The position numbers and the translations under genes are program-made. 64,000 nucleotides of DNA, taken from Lanius collurio (Eukaryota; Chordata; Aves; Passeriformes; Laniidae). The stretch lies in contig JACBWW010000003.1 of NCBI GenBank assembly GCA_020086605.1, positions 56,356,206 to 56,420,205 on the forward strand, in the 5' to 3' direction. Positions 36,401-50,900 of the stretch are shown one piece after another. The notes beneath the pieces were generated by a model. It had not been told where the DNA came from, made no database searches, and saw only the letters and a program-made list of their open reading frames with translations. Positions within the stretch are counted from its first letter, which is position 1; every line of letters starts with the position of its first letter.

Positions 36401-39400
36401 GTTTTATTGTTTGGTTAAAGTAACTTTTCTCATGAAAATCTTTAACTCAGACTGTCGTTACCACATCAGCTCTATAACTACACCTGTGGTTTCTCTTCTT
36501 CATTTATTTTATTTTATTTTTTTTTTTTTTTTAGAGAAAACTGGAGCTTGATTTTGTGGAGGCCATGGAGAAGACAGTGCCTAACTTTCCATAATTAAGT
36601 CAAGGGTCTCTAAGACAAGAGGCTTAGGCAAACAGTGGAGAGCAATACATTCCTCCAGAGGGGAGTTTATGCATATATGTATTAGATCTGTTTGGAAGCA
36701 CAAGGGCTCATCCAAGAGATGTGCAGAGAGGAAGCAGCCTCCTGCAGTGGGGATCTGGAGTTAGTCTGACAATCCTCTGTTGGCCATTTCTGTAAATAGA
36801 GTTAAAAAATTTTTGCCATCTACAATTTTACATCCTCATTTTTAGCACACAGTGTTCATTCAAAGTGAAGCAATATGCCAGCAGTCTTTGGTTTTAATGA
36901 GTCTGCTTAGCGAGCCGGTTGCAGTTTAAGTTCAGCACCTCCCCCTAAGCAGGAGCAACAGTTACCTTAAGGCCAGGCAACTAATCAAAGGTGTTTTACT
37001 TAAACTGGACTTTCCAGGGCTTTGCAGTAATAATTTCTGTCAGGTAACATTCATGTTGAAGTACTCATTCACAGCTGTGTAATCATGGCAAATTCTGCCT
37101 GTCCGGCGGAAAAGCTGGAAACAGAACTTAAAAAGGTTGAAACACTTTTCCAAGAAAATTACAATCTACTCTGTTATGAAATCAGTTCTCAGCTCACATT
37201 TGTATTCCAGACAACAAGTTAGTGCACCACTGAAATGTCAAAGAACACAAGGTTTTTAGTACTGACAAGAAGAGAATTACCAGTACTACTACTAAGTGGA
37301 AAACCTTTGTGTTTAAGCTGTGGTGTGCTTAGATGCATATAGAAATGGCCTTAAGGGACCTGACAAATAAAAAATAGCAGGAGAATATTAACACAAAAGG
37401 CTTATGCAAAGAAGTTAGGGAAAGTATTGACTTTTACTTCTTCCCCAGAGTAGAGACAGGTATTTCAAAGGAATTCTGACCTGAAGTTGGTAAACAGACA
37501 AATCCTTTTCATCTTACTGTTTATGAGAAAGAGAAGAAGGCTTGTTGGAGTAGTCTGGCAAAACTACAAGGATGCAGATTCTTGGCCAGTGTCCACTATG
37601 GGAGTCCCTTTCTCCTCACTGAGTACATCAGACTGATGTACTGCATGCACTGAAACAGCCCCAGACGGAGCCGTAGTAATGTTCTGCTCAAAATAGCTCA
37701 TGGAAAATACTGAGATGGTTCATTGCTGAAAATTTCACTAATGTGCTTGTGCAGACTACTATATTTAGTACATTAATCTGTTTCCTTAGAAATTGATTCT
37801 GCCTTACAGGGCATGCTGGATTGTGGCCTACTGCAAGTGTTTCAAAAAGTAGCACAGACCTTGACAAAAATAAGCGTAATTATAGAATATGTAGAGTTCT
37901 TGCTTTTCAAATGCCGTGCATTTGGAGATATATCTAGACCAACACAGAGGAGAGGATTTAGAAAAGGTCACAATATGAAGCTACAGGAGTTCTCTAGGAT
38001 GAGAAAATCTCAGCCTTTACTTACACCACAGCAACTCTACCAGCATCACCTAGAGTTTTGTGCCTGCAGCAGTAACAAAAGCCACTGTGAATAACTACAC
38101 GGGCAGGCTGCAATGAAGAGAAAAACTGGACTTAGTGATTAAAAATTTCCTTTCCAATTAACTGTGCAATGAATGCAAGGGAATAATCGTGATATTTGAA
38201 ACTTTTTGTCCAGTGGACAATAAAATGCAGCATCATAAAACTAGAGAAATTCAAACCGTTTTGGATTTGCTGTTCTGGAGAGGGTGACAAAATCAGCTCT
38301 AAATTGTAGAATTGCTGTGGAGGAAATGAGTACTGGGGTTCCTCTGGGGAAATAAGTTACTATAAATTCTCAGGGAAATGTTAAGGTGACATTTGTGATA
38401 GGAGAACAGACACCATAAAATGCCCTCCCCTTGGGGAAGTGGTAGTGCCTTTTGGATCAAAGGCCTGATGATCCTTCATCAGCACCACATTTCCTTTGCC
38501 TCCTTTTGCCTGTTCCCTCCTGCAGCTCCATTCCAGGTCAGCACTGAACCAGGAGAGGAGCTGTGAAGGCAAAGCTGCTGCAGTCTGCATTTTTGAAGAA
38601 AAAACAGGGCTTTTGGATATGACATATTCTGAACCTTGGGACTCTGCAAAGGCAGGTCTACTTCAATGGTCTTTTCCAGGATGAAGATGAGCATCTGTTA
38701 CATTCCCTGCTCTCTTATTAGTTCAAGTATTTAAAACACTGTTCCTCTACTTTGTAACATCTACTATGACATATTGAAATTCTAGACATTCAGAGAAATG
38801 ATCGGAAATAACAGATTTTTTTCAGCCAGACACAAACCCAGAAATTACTGGGAACATTTTCGGAATATCTGGGATCCCTGGATTTCCAACCAGTTTTCTG
38901 TTTCAGTGCAATACATGCATTACAACAGGAGACTGTAGGAAGGAGAATTCTGGTTTGCTGAACTGAGGGAAAGACAATTTTATGTGTTTTTATCCTACAT
39001 CATCCCAGATAAAAGCTGCTGGGTCCTTTAGCTGTGTATGAATTGTGCACAGAATAACTTGATGCACCTCTTCCCAAGTGGAAGGGGCGTCTTTCATAGA
39101 GCAAAATGAGTGAGCCCCTCATCCCTCCAGGCCATGTCATATTTTCTCACATTTCAGTAGGTAATGAGCCATGAAGCCTGAGGCCAAATGTTCCCGGCAC
39201 TGGTCAAGGATATTTATCTCCTCAAACCAATGGCCCTAGGGTTGTAATTCTACTTTCAGTGGCCAAAATATTCTAGGAAAAAAAAAGGCATTTAAAATAA
39301 TTTTTGTGTTTTTTTAAACAACCACCAAGCCATTAGAGAGGTTTTAGGAAACTGTTGTGAGGGAAAGCTGAACAATAGTAACATTTAAGAATTCGAAGTG

Positions 39401-42400
39401 GGCAGGCTGCTTTTTTAACTTAAATGAAACAAATTCAGCTTTAAGCAGTGTAACGTACATAGGAACTCAATAACAATAGCAGAAGAATACACAGGTATTA
39501 TGTGAAAAATGGGGCATTTTCTGCATCTTTAGTAGAAACTGTAAGATAGAAGTATGTGTTTGTTTTTCAGCTTTGTGATCAGTACATTCATCTCTCTAGA
39601 ATCTACTGTGCAGCTCAAGACCTCGTGTTCTTGTCTTCCTTAGATCTGGTGACTGCAGTCATTGCACCACATATCATTTTAAACCCCTCACCTTTAGATT
39701 TTTATTTTTAGTCTGACTGCATGAATAAATGATCATGCTCTGGGCTGGTTTCCATTTAAGGAACTTATCTTCAAGGAATGGATGGGTGTTATTGGAAGAT
39801 TACATGGCAAGTGGAGGAAGACATGCATTTCTACTTCCATGTAATTTTAGATATGAGGAACATATCACTAAATCAGTTCAGTGGGGAATGTGACTGGAGC
39901 ACAACAAGGAGAAGAATGGTCCAGTGGATCTTCATTCAGTATCAAGAGAGAAGCAGCATCACTTGGACAGGAGAGTGTCTGGAGGTTGGGAGGGCCATGT
40001 GTCTGCTCCTTTGGTGAGAGGAAGGTATAGCACATCTGGATGTGTACATACATGTGTATGTGCACCCAACAAGAATAGCAGAACTGAGCAACTGCCTTTT
40101 TTCCATGCAAAGCCCAGGTAGTTTGCAGTTGTCCTTGACAATAATCCTTGACTTTAGCTTTCCTAGTCTGTGCTGCAAAGTTCTGTCTTGGTCTGGGAAA
40201 ATACAGCCTTGAACCAGTTCAGAATTTTTGTCAGCAGCAACAGCAGTCTGTGCTATCAGCCCTGCACAAGGAACTGGCAAGAGGCCAGGGCTGTAGTTCT
40301 TTGAGCTCTGCTCTCAGTTGCAATGTCTGGAGTGAGTTCAAAGTTGGGGAAAATGCCTTTGCCTCTGTGAATATGAGTTTTTGCTTTTTTTTTCTATAGC
40401 CAGGATGTGGTTCTACATAAAAGATATTGCAAGTTTGGTCCACAGTCCTATCTGTGCTATAATCAATTATTGCCATTGCAGAAAGACTCAGGTAGGTTTA
40501 TAAGGAACCATCCTCAAACCCTTGTCTGATCTATTCTGGACATCTGTGTAGGAGGTACTTATGGGGGAGCAGAAGTCAAGTGCTATTTCCTTGAATGGAC
40601 TCAACTGAATATTTGTTCCCACTGCTGTCACCAAAACTGGAGATTCTCATCATCTACAAGGAAATGTCCAAGAACAGACTCCAGTTGTGGTGTGAAATTT
40701 TTATTTCTCAATAAGGATGGTGGTATTATTTGGATCTGACCTTGTGAAATGGAGGAAGACACCAACCTGTCTCGGGCTGATCATCTGATTGCCATTCAGA
40801 TACTAGCACTGGCAGTGTAGTCAGGGAAATTAAAGGTTAAATCTCCTTTCTGCTCTATATTGCAAGTAACAAGATATTTGTTTTTTTCCTAAAAGTCCAA
40901 ATGATTTGCCTTTCAGGACACTGTCTGGAAACCTAATGGAATGATCTTACAGTCCCATCTGACCTAGGTTTGTCATTATCCCTGCTTATTCAAAAGGTGC
41001 TTTGCTTTGTAGCAGCTATATAATAAGCACTGAGATTTCACAAACTAAGGTTTGTGGAAATCCCTTAATGCAAGGCTTGTGTATTGTCAGCATTCTTGTA
41101 TGTTGAAGAGCTGTGAATTTTTCCTCTTCCACGAATTCTGCTTCTGTATCTTGCACAAATGATATCAGGCTTTAAGGTCTGTCATTTAAGCAGGTTACTT
41201 CATTTAAAATGCTGTTAGAGACATCATTGGAACAAGAAGGAATTATTGATGCTCTCTGATAAACTACTGCCAGGACCTCTCCATTGATTTTTCCAGCTGG
41301 GGTGATGATTTGAATATTTTCTTTTGTCCTGTGACAGTTAAAAATCCAGATATCTCTGCTCAAGAATGAATTTTCCTTTTTTAGTGCTGTTTTTTTTAAA
41401 AGAAATCATTAGGTTTTAACTTCGTTCTTACACAGATGGATGCAAAGTTGAAAACAGATTAGAAATAAACAGAAATATTAAAATAACATAAAGAAATTGG
41501 GATATCCTAAAATCTATTGACAGAGGAATTATTTTGAACTATATGTCTTCCTAGCATTTGGATTTCTTTTTCTGCAAGGTCCTTAAATTCTTGAATGAAA
41601 TATAAACAAAACCCCAAGATTTTGTTTTATATTAATGCATAGTTAAAACCTTCCTTAATGTAAATCTCAGAATGAATTCTGTGCTATGCTTTGACTCAAT
41701 GACTCCATGTTAATCAGGGGAATGTAATAGTGATCTTCACGTTGCAAAACTGTACAATAAATATCTCTCAGAAGACCTCTGCTTACAGCTTGATATATAT
41801 TGCTTTTTCTTGGCATTACCTCTTTAGCTGACTTCTTCTTCCTTGTAACTTTAATCTGTTGCTCTGGTGGCTTTTATTTTATACTGAACTAAATTTGTGA
41901 GACTGTTGAGCACAGGGTGGATGGAGACCTCCTGCTGAATTCCAGCAAGTGCTGCAGAGACCATGAACTCCACAGATGGCGAGATTTGAGTCTGGCACTA
42001 CCTAAAGAACCAAGCCTGTTTCCTTTGTGCTGGATTCCCACTGATGTCCAGAGGATGGTGCTACTTGTCTTGTTAAGAATTTCTTCTCTGCGTAAGAACT
42101 GCAGAAAATCTCTCCAGTGTCATGGCATTATGTCCTCAGCATTGTCTGTTTGTCAAAACCAGCCAGGACCCTCATTCCCAGAAATGAGAATTTGCAGCAA
42201 ATATTTTCATCTGTCTGCTCTGGTTGGTTAAAGATGAGTTTCACTGATTTTGGTGGGAAGCCTGCATTAGGAATAAAATTCAAAGAGGAACATGCCATTG
42301 TAGTGGAAATTTTAATTCAATATAATTTTGTCTTTGTTTCTCAGAGGCAAGAATTTTTATGAGAATGTGTTTACTATAAAATGCTGTGGCAAGGGACAGT

Positions 42401-45400
42401 ACCATCTCAGGGTAGTCTGGTTCAGATGGATCTTCTCTTGACCTCAATGTGGTCTTGAAGGCCGCCACTTATAGGGTAGGATGGGGTGATGTGAAATTAG
42501 CTAATAACAAGTTATAGAAGATTTAGGGAAAAATATTTTCTTTTGATGGGAATATGTTTCTTTCACAAAACTAGTTTTGGTTAACACTGAAATTATAAAA
42601 GCTTTGGTAAAGTGTTAAGATTCCACTTCACACTGGATGCAATCTGCAGAGTGAGGAATCAGCAAGCCAGCTTTGTCACCCTTCTGGAGTCTACTGGCAA
42701 GTGATATCAAGGAGAAAACTGGAAAATAAGTTTCTGCCTTTCCCTGACTTCAGACCTCAGCTGTTGCTAAACATAACCAAAATCCATGGCTAAAAGCAGA
42801 TTGGACACACGAGGCTCTTAAACTTCTGATGTTTGCAGGAGAGAGCAGCTGTGGCCCAAATCAGTCTGTCTGCTCCACCAGGCTTGGGAACATGCTGTAT
42901 TTGGAAATATGGAAAATGGAATGGATGAGTATTTCAACATATCCACTGCCAGTGGGAAGCACCTTTCTGCCTGGTGCACCTTTATCTGAGGGACTGTTTG
43001 GCCCATGGACATATCTGAACAGTTTCCCAGGGTGGTGAGCTGTGGTGGGAGAGTAGGACCATGACATGCCAATGGCTTCCAGCTCCCTCCTGCCAGACTT
43101 GGAAGCCTGGTGCTTCAGCAGGGTAAATTTGGAATTCATAACAGTCCTTAAGTTCCTTCAGCATTAGTCTTTCTCAGCTGGAAACCCAATGACTGCATTT
43201 TGGGCTCCTTTCTTTCACTCATATTATTTTCCTGAAAATCCTTAGAAATCACTAAGCTGTCCTGGAGCTGCAGTGACATCAGATGTGAACGCAGTCATTG
43301 TGTCTCTTTGCTTCTCCTCCATCCTTGCTCATTCTCTGCATACAATTTTCTCTTTTCCTCCAGTTTCAGGAACTATGTAAATAATTAACGTACAAATTAT
43401 ACAAGCTTATCACACTATATCCCAACAGATGGAGAAACGCATTAAGCTGATTTGTTCAGGCAGCCACATGCTAGATACAGACCCAGAAAACACAAGGAAA
43501 TGAGGAGTTACCACTCCTAATAGCAGGGAACTGATCTCATGGTTGCTGCTGCCGCCTGCAGCACTACAGCCCATTTACTGTAATCTTAACTCTGTCCCAC
43601 CCAGCCCTTTCACCACACTCCTTCCCCTATCAAATAGCAATTGTGAAAGTTTATTCCTAGTGCAATAGGATGATGTGGTTGCAGTATGTATCCAAACCAT
43701 GCCTAACCCAGCTGGGTCACGTCACCCTGGCAATTGTGCCAAGATGTGGAATCGGTCCAGTCTTGCACTCAGGAGCTGTTTTAGAAGCACTGAATCAAGG
43801 GCAGTGCACCACGCATGGCTAGAGATTATGGCTGGTCTGCTTGACATCTTGGCTTGGTGAACTCATGTAAAAACCTTGCCCCTTAATGATAGTGGTAGAT
43901 GTGAGACAAAGGTATTTTAATGCTGGGAAATGCTCTCGCACTGTCGTGTGCAGAGAAAGGGCTCTGTGAAATGTGGGTGTCACTTGGGTTAGGAAGAGCT
44001 ACCCACTAGAATAGAAAAGAAATGGGTTTAATTTTTTCAAACCAGCTTGCACAGAGTAGCTCTTGTTAGAGCAACAGATTTATTGAAGCTGGGACTTCAA
44101 TGACAGTATACCCATTCACTGCCTCTATGCGATCCAGGCAATGGCCAGACGAGGAGGATACGTTACACCAAGTACAGTTCTTGTGCAGCATTAACATTTC
44201 TGTTCGTTTCATTTGCCAAGGGAAATCAGTAAATCACCCAGGTAATCTAATCAGTCAGATGTAAATTTGAAACCTATCTCTCTTGCTTGATGGGGAATAG
44301 AAAAATAATGCAACACTTGGAAACTGAGAAATTACTGCTTTTTAACAAAGGATGCTATGTCGCTGGGCATTCACTACTCTGCTATGGAAATTTTGCCAGG
44401 ACACCACAGGAGTATCGTGCAGATACTCAGCAGCTTTTCACTTGCTGCCTTTTGAATCAGCTGCAGAATAGTCACAGCAGAGCACAGCTCTGATGAATTT
44501 TCCATGCCTCTTACTGTGGGCTGCATAAGCTGCTGTTACTCTGCTATGGTGCTAAGCTGATCCAGAGCACTCTTGGGTACCCAGAACATAGGTAAGTGCT
44601 GAGGGGAATGTGGCCCTTGACCTAAAGCTGAGGATCTTATACCTGACCAGCACCGCTACTCTGCACATACATTGAGTGCTGGGATGTTCGCTTTGTCTAA
44701 AGAACTTTGTGTCTTTGTTTTAGGGGCAAAGCTGAATTTGTGAATACCTGTCTTACAGAGAACACTTCCTTTTTTTTTAAAATGTCTTTCCATGGAATTA
44801 ACTTTTCTGCTTTCTCTTCCCTGCTGGAATGGTCCATGTGAGTGCATGACAGCAATGTCCCGGCAGGAGAGATGATGGGACTCTGGAAGCACTTCCTGTG
44901 GGAACGTGTGTGCTGTTTGTTCAGGCTGACATAGAAAAGCTGGTTATCAAAATCTTCTCTTGGCTCTAAATGACTGCTTTTAGGTTCTTGGTCTCTTTGG
45001 GTCTCTCCAGAGTTTATTTCCCAAGGATTTTCACCCTTACCACCTGTGAGAAATACTTACATAGTGTCTATTTCTTGTCTTTCTCACTTTACTTTGAGTG
45101 CTATATAAATCTTAGACAAGTATTGCCAGATGACTATCTGATCCCTTGTTGCTAATTCACACAGAGATTTGCTGTTTCCAGTTCCACAGCTTTTGTACTC
45201 ATTTGACATACTTACCTACCTCTCCTCCAGACTGCTTTTCTGCATAGGAAAGCTTTCCTACAGTGGTTTCACTGCTGAAACTCTACTTTGACATCCAAGG
45301 GCCATCTGGAAGTACTTTGAACTGGTCTTTACCCCATCCTCTGCTGCTGCCATCTCCCAGCTGTTCTGTTTCAACACCTCCATCCCAGCATGCAGCACTT

Positions 45401-45726
45401 CAGGTACATCCCTGAAACCTTCCAAAATTATATTTTTTTCCCCCCAGCCCCACCTTTGGAAATGGTTTTCTGCTTGCCATTTCTCTGAGTCTTGTGCAAC
45501 AGTACAAATGTGAGCCCACTGAGCACAGCCCTGCAGCCAGGAGGTGTCCCAGCAGCCCCACGAAGCCAGCCCTGCCTGCATCCAGCCTACGTGTTGCCTG
45601 CATCCTGCCTGTGGCCCTGCTTGTGGCCCTACCTGTGGGGGGTAAAAGCCCTGCTGATGCCCATGCACAGGTGGAGTGCGAGGGTCTCGACTGGGATTTA
45701 CAGGGAAGGGCTGTGTTATTTCATAA
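33441..45726. other. Unique noncoding sequence, no gene recognised
   Basis: Over 12 kb has no recognised gene and no clear interspersed repeat. Frames up to 122 codons (35568-35936) overlap other frames on both strands and have no domains. It contains a T-rich tract at 36503-36532. The segment near 36780-37140 is varied, non-repetitive and rich in AT-rich transcription-factor-like words, so it is a fair candidate for conserved noncoding DNA. Confidence 0.68.
36503..36532. repeat. (TTTTA)n grading into a T16 run
   Basis: Three TTTTA-like units lead into an uninterrupted run of about 16 T ending at 36532. This is typical of a decayed poly(A)/poly(T) microsatellite. No retroposon body is recognised beside it. 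Confidence 0.85.
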
Positions 45727-46013
45727 AATCATGGAACCATATAACCATAGAATGGTCTGGGTTGGAAGGCACATTTAAAGGTCATCGAGTCTACCACCTC
45801 TGCCATAGGCAGGGACATCTTCCACTAGACCAGGCTGCTCAAACTCCATCCAAACTGGCCTTAAATGTCTCCAGGAATGGGTCATCTACCACATCTCTGG
45901 GCAACCTGTTCTACTGTTTTGCCACCTTCATTATAAAAAACTTCTTTCTCATATCTAATCTGGCTCAACCTTCCTTCAGTTTAAAATCATTACTCCTTGT
46001 CCTATTGGAACAG
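45727..46013 (-). mobile_element. CR1 LINE, 3' end fragment, minus strand
   Basis: The plus strand shows the reverse complement of the CR1 3' untranslated region. AATCATGG and CATAGAATGG reflect the CR1 octamer tail (ATTCTATG), followed by TCTGGGTTGGAAGGCAC, GGCAGGGACATCTTCCACTA, GACCAGGCTGCTCAAA, TCTCTGGGCAACCTGTTC, TTCTTTCTCATATCTAATCT and CTCCTTGTCCTATTGGAACA. These landmarks are in canonical order, so the element's sense strand is minus with its 3' end at 45727. It is about 290 bp, a typical 5'-truncated insertion with no reverse-transcriptase coding left. Divergence from the remembered consensus is moderate. CR1 is the dominant non-LTR retrotransposon of birds and other reptiles and is the best taxonomic marker in this window. 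Confidence 0.96.
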
Positions 46014-46574
46014 GATACTGGCATTTGCTGTAATTAGTACACTGAATACAGGCTGAAATGCCACTGAAATACTAGCTGTTGCTGGGCATTTCTGCTCTGC
46101 TGTTGTCTGTCAGGGTTGTAGGGAGGTGATTCACTGAGTCATCCCACACAGGACCATGCTCAGTGAGACCCATGCTTGTGGCTCACCTGTGCAATGCCTG
46201 GGTTTTGCTATTACTATTTACATTACTCTGTCATTACTATGTGCAACTGGGGCAGTGGCTTTATGGAGATATATTCCAGGCAATATTTTGAATATGAATA
46301 TTTACGGTTAGAATTTTCAAATATTATCTAGGAGCCCAAATCCTGCTGTATGTCAGTGTGATTCATATTCCTACAAGAACGTTGGGAAATGCAGCTCCAC
46401 ACATTAATAATGACAAAAAACTTGTCTGTTGCTGTGGTTTGAGAATATGGCAGACTAATAGGAGTTCCCTGTAGAAACACCTTTACCTCAGCTAGGGTTG
46501 AATGCAAGGCTATATTTAGCTGGGAATAAAGTAGATTTTTGAATTCTAAATTCTGAAGTTGCAAAGTGGCATTT

Positions 46575-46604
46575 AGAAAAGAAAGAAAAAAGAAAGAAAA
46601 AAGA
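46575..46604. repeat. (GAAA)n-like purine tract
   Basis: About 30 bp of pure A/G is arranged as GAAA and GAAAAA units. A second short purine tract of the same kind lies at 46831-46854. Both are seen directly and look like ordinary microsatellites. Confidence 0.88.
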
Positions 46605-47864
46605 GTATTATTATTCCTAGATTTTATTCAGTATAAAACCCTACTGCTTTTGAGATTTTTTTCCAAAGCTTTCTTTTGAGTGCAAGATACTACTACTTTT
46701 TTAAGCCTTTAAGCCCTCTTTTCAAATGGTCTCATGATTGCTATTCCCATAGGAAGAGAAACATTTGCAAATAAAAAAAGTATGAGTGACAGTTGCTCAC
46801 AATGTCTGCATACACAGCAAAATTCAGACAGAAGGAAAGAAAGAGAAAGAAAAGTATTTTTCCTGAATCACTTTTTAAATGATAGAATGTCCATTAATAG
46901 GCTCATATTATAAAATTATAATTCTAACCTTTTCAAAGAGTTTCCATCATTGCAGATCTTGCAGCTGGTCCAATTACAGTATGGCATAAACATTTGCTGT
47001 AGAGTTTGATTTAATTATAGGACGACCTTCTGTAATGTCCATGCTGTGGTACAGAACTTATGTTCTTCAGGCATTCACTTTAATTACAGCTTTGGTTTTG
47101 ATGCTGGGCCTGACCAATTTTCATATGTTTTGTGGATGCTCTCCTGTGCTACACTAGCGTTAGACAGATCACTCACTGCTTAGAAATACTAAGTCTGGCA
47201 TCCAGTGTTATCTCTGGGACAGCTCCATGCTCACATTTTTGGTGTCTTTTTGTTCCCGAAGTGGGTGAGACCTCCTGTATCTGGTCATGAAATGGGCTGG
47301 AGGTGGGAGTAGCCTGTTGTACAGGTTTCACATGTGCATGTAGTAAGACTCACCTAGATGTCATATTCTGGGTGCACCTCCCTCCTGCATTGTGTCCCCA
47401 CTGCAGATGCTTGGTGGATCTGAGTCACCAGCAGTCTCATGTCAGGGGGCCGTGATGCTGGAGAGAAGCCATAGCACTGTGTGTTCATGCATGGGATAAG
47501 AACATGTCAGGAGTGAGCTCTGGGGATCTTCATGCCTGGTGGGTGAGACTTTGAAAGAACTAGGCTTTGATTCTTCCCCTCTGTTCTGTAACTACTTTGC
47601 AAAACCACCCACTCCTCTGCTAATGTTGGTTTTGGTAAGGCCCTCCTAGATCCTAAGGAAGACTTTGTATCAGATTGACTCCATGGTATTACCTACAAAT
47701 TTTACCTCTTTTAAGCTGTCTTTCTCTTTGTAGGGGCTTTCCATGACAGAACTTCTTTTTTGGCCCAATCCAGAATAATTCTTCCCAAAAGGTATTAGAA
47801 GTGCATCAATAATGCCGGAAGTGGAATGGGTTTGTAAGGAACAAATTGTGGTAGACAAGCTCAA

Positions 47865-47910
47865 TTTTCTTTTTTTTTTTCCTCCCTTTTTTTCCTCTTT
47901 TCTTTCCTCT
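47865..47910. repeat. Polypyrimidine tract with T13 run
   Basis: About 46 bp consists only of T and C, including a run of about 13 T and a run of about 7 T. The minus-strand frame across it encodes a lysine/arginine run, which is an artefact of the tract. Confidence 0.88.
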
Positions 47911-50900
47911 GTTAATTACAAAATTTGATGGTGTCAGGAGCAGAAAACTCAGGATTATTGATAAGTCAATATAGAACATGAGTTCTAGAGACAAATGAAA
48001 GAGAGCAGGGGGGGAAAGGGATCCAGAGGACGTGAATGCTGTTAAAGGGGAGGAAGGGACATGCTGGGGTGCATCTGCTTTGTGTCATGTCTCCTCAACC
48101 CTGTGCACTGGCAGTGCTAATGGAGGAATACAAATATGTCCCTTTGCATCTCAACTATTCTACCCCTCCCTGGTGAAAAATCACTGTGGAAGCCCTCTCA
48201 TCCCACTATCATCAAGCACTTTCTGCACATTTAGGTGTTAACAATTACTTCTTGCCAGTTAAGGACTGCTCTCCACAGTGTATGCCCCACTTGTTCTTGA
48301 AAAACATTGTTTTAACTATTTCAATCAATTGGCCTTCTAGCAGTTTCCTCAGGAGACTATTCCAGTTTTTCTGTAAAAAAAACAGAGTATCTTCTTCAAT
48401 AGTCAGCAAAATGTTTCCTTCACTAATCTAGGGAACAGTGCTGTAGGAGAGGGCCTGTATTGGCAGGGGAAGTGAAGGGGAATAAAGACATGAGATATAA
48501 AAATAGCATGAAGAAAGAGATACTGATAACTGGGTGGACATCTAAGACTCTGCTGGAACTAAAAATTTAACTTTTGTTTCTTGCATCCTTTAGTTTTCAT
48601 AGCAGCAGGAAGGAGGAATATGTTTTTCCATTATAAAAAGGGAATTAAAAGTCTACTGACATTCTTTTTTAATGCTGAATTATGAGGGTAAAATAGGAAA
48701 TGGGTTAACATTCAGGGCTGGCAGTTTTGAAGGTACCTAAAGAACTTTGTTGCTGAGCTCTCCCTAAAGCTGCAGAAGAGTGGAGTGACAAGCTACATAA
48801 GCTCTTTGTCAAAATCCTCTGTTTAAAGAGCATGCTTAAAGCAGAGGTCAAAAGTAGAAGGCAGAAAGAGTGGTACAGATATCTGTGTAGTGATTAGTCA
48901 GTCCTAAGGTTGGCAGAAGTAATAACCAATTAATTGTTCTGCAGCTTTGTCTCTGACCTGCATGTTTATGCCAGGCCCCCACTGGGCAAACACACAAGGA
49001 AACTAAAGTCTCAAGGATCTTGCTTAAATGTTTTATTCATGGCATTAATTTTTGCCTGAAGAGCTATTTTCCCTTGGGGATGAAGGCCTTAAGATATGGT
49101 TCAAAGGAGTGTGTGTATCTTAGCCAAGAAGCTGTCCCTGAAATTAATGAGAGTTGGACTAAACCCTTTGTACCATTTGGGCATCAGTCACTGACACTCA
49201 GATAGGTTTGCCTCATGGTAAAACCCTTTTCCTTACTAGTGATTGAATTGTCCTTTTGGGTTTACCCTACAGGGTAAACATACCCCACAGTGCTATTTAG
49301 TACTGCATGTGTAGAGCAGGCAGGAGAGAGAACCCAGCAGCTTCAAGAAATATGAAATACTGTGGCCTTCTGTATAAAATGAAGCTGTGAGCAGAGTTTT
49401 TGGGTCCAGCCTTTTGAGACTGAACACAACAGTGCACAGGCTTAGATTTCAGAGCAGTGCTGTGAGTGAATTGCTGCTCAGGACTGGGAGCTGCTGCTGA
49501 TTCTATTCAGGAAGCATAGAGATCTTCAGAAATGTTTAAAAGATCAACCAGGGAAATGGGTGTTTGAAAACAATATCAGGTAGATTTTAACTCCCAGTAA
49601 TGCTGTTGCTTCACTCTGCTTTTGCTGGCATGCCCAGAACAGTTGTGTTTGACAGATCCCCACAGGCAGGATGGCTTTGAAAGTCAAGTAATTGGTTTTT
49701 TGATGTCATCTTTCCTAGCCTGTCTCGAGGCTGTGGTTGCTTTGGATGGGGTTGTGAGGGTGGGAATTATAGGGATAGACAGGAGAGGGGAAGGAGGACG
49801 CAGAAGTGCTCTTGGACGTGTGGCACTGATTTGGTGGATATTTCTCATAAGAAAACTGCTGGGTAAAGAAAAGTGAGTGGGGGCAGTATGGATTTGCACA
49901 TTGCTTGAGAATGCCTTGTGTCAAGATGACAGAGAGGGCAGGCAGGTGGGGACATTGTTCCAGGGCCTTGAAGGTGTGGGTCCTTCAGTGTGTGCATTTT
50001 GCATGGGGTGAGACTGTGAATCAAGGCAGTCAGAAGAGCCCATGCTTGGCCATGACCCAAAGCAGGAGACTTTTGTCACTGCACTTGGGATGGGGAATAG
50101 GAATGGAACTAGAGCTGGGCAACTGTGGGTGGCAGGAACCTCACTGTGGTGAAATATGGAGACCTCACTCCTCTTTCTTGATCTCACACACCAGACAGTG
50201 TTAGCCAGTACAGAGTATGAGGAATTGGTGGGCTGCATGCTGTAGTTTGGGCCAAGGAGCAAGAGCAAGACTTGCTCTCGGCTCTAAAACACCTGAGAAA
50301 GAGCACACAGACTGGAAGGAGGGATGAGCCTGGAGGCTGCTGTGAACCTAAGCTGTTGATAAATACACCATGTACAGCCCAGCCAAACTCTGGGCTCTGT
50401 TGCAGACACCTTCCTGTCTCTGGAGGTCTGACTGCCTACATGGTCCAAAATCTACCTACCTTCTCAAGACTTACTGGGGATCAGTGCAGCCATATTCTCC
50501 CATTTTAGAGTCACTCAAGCAATTGGATTCTTTTCCCCATCCTTGTCCTTTCATTCTCTTGTTCCCTGCCCCAAAAGACGAAAGAAGGGAATGAGCATCA
50601 CCTCTTTGATACTTTCGTCTTTATGTTCTTGAGAACCAGACCTTTGGCTTAAATGTTCAGGGCTGAGACTCTGCGTGTTCTGGAGGAAAATCCTAAAGGA
50701 CTTCCAGCTTGGCTGCTCTTATATGAACTGAGAAGATTCCTGCAGTCTCTGTCTATGCTAACATTGCTAGTGTGGACTCAAAACCAGCCTGGGCAGAAAT
50801 CTAAGAGGGGAAAATAGGACTTTTTAAATTTGGATTCTATTTTGTGAGGAAATCCAGAAAGCCTGAAAGCTGTTTTCAAAAAGAAAGAGGCTAAGGGCTT

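Noticed and set aside
45492..46037. 181-codon frame as a gene
   Set aside because: The second half is antisense CR1 3' end. The first half has no recognisable protein features and a competing open frame (45494-45778).
48995..49030. Possible antisense MIR relic
   Set aside because: Only about 20 bases resemble the MIR core with several mismatches, too little to separate from chance.
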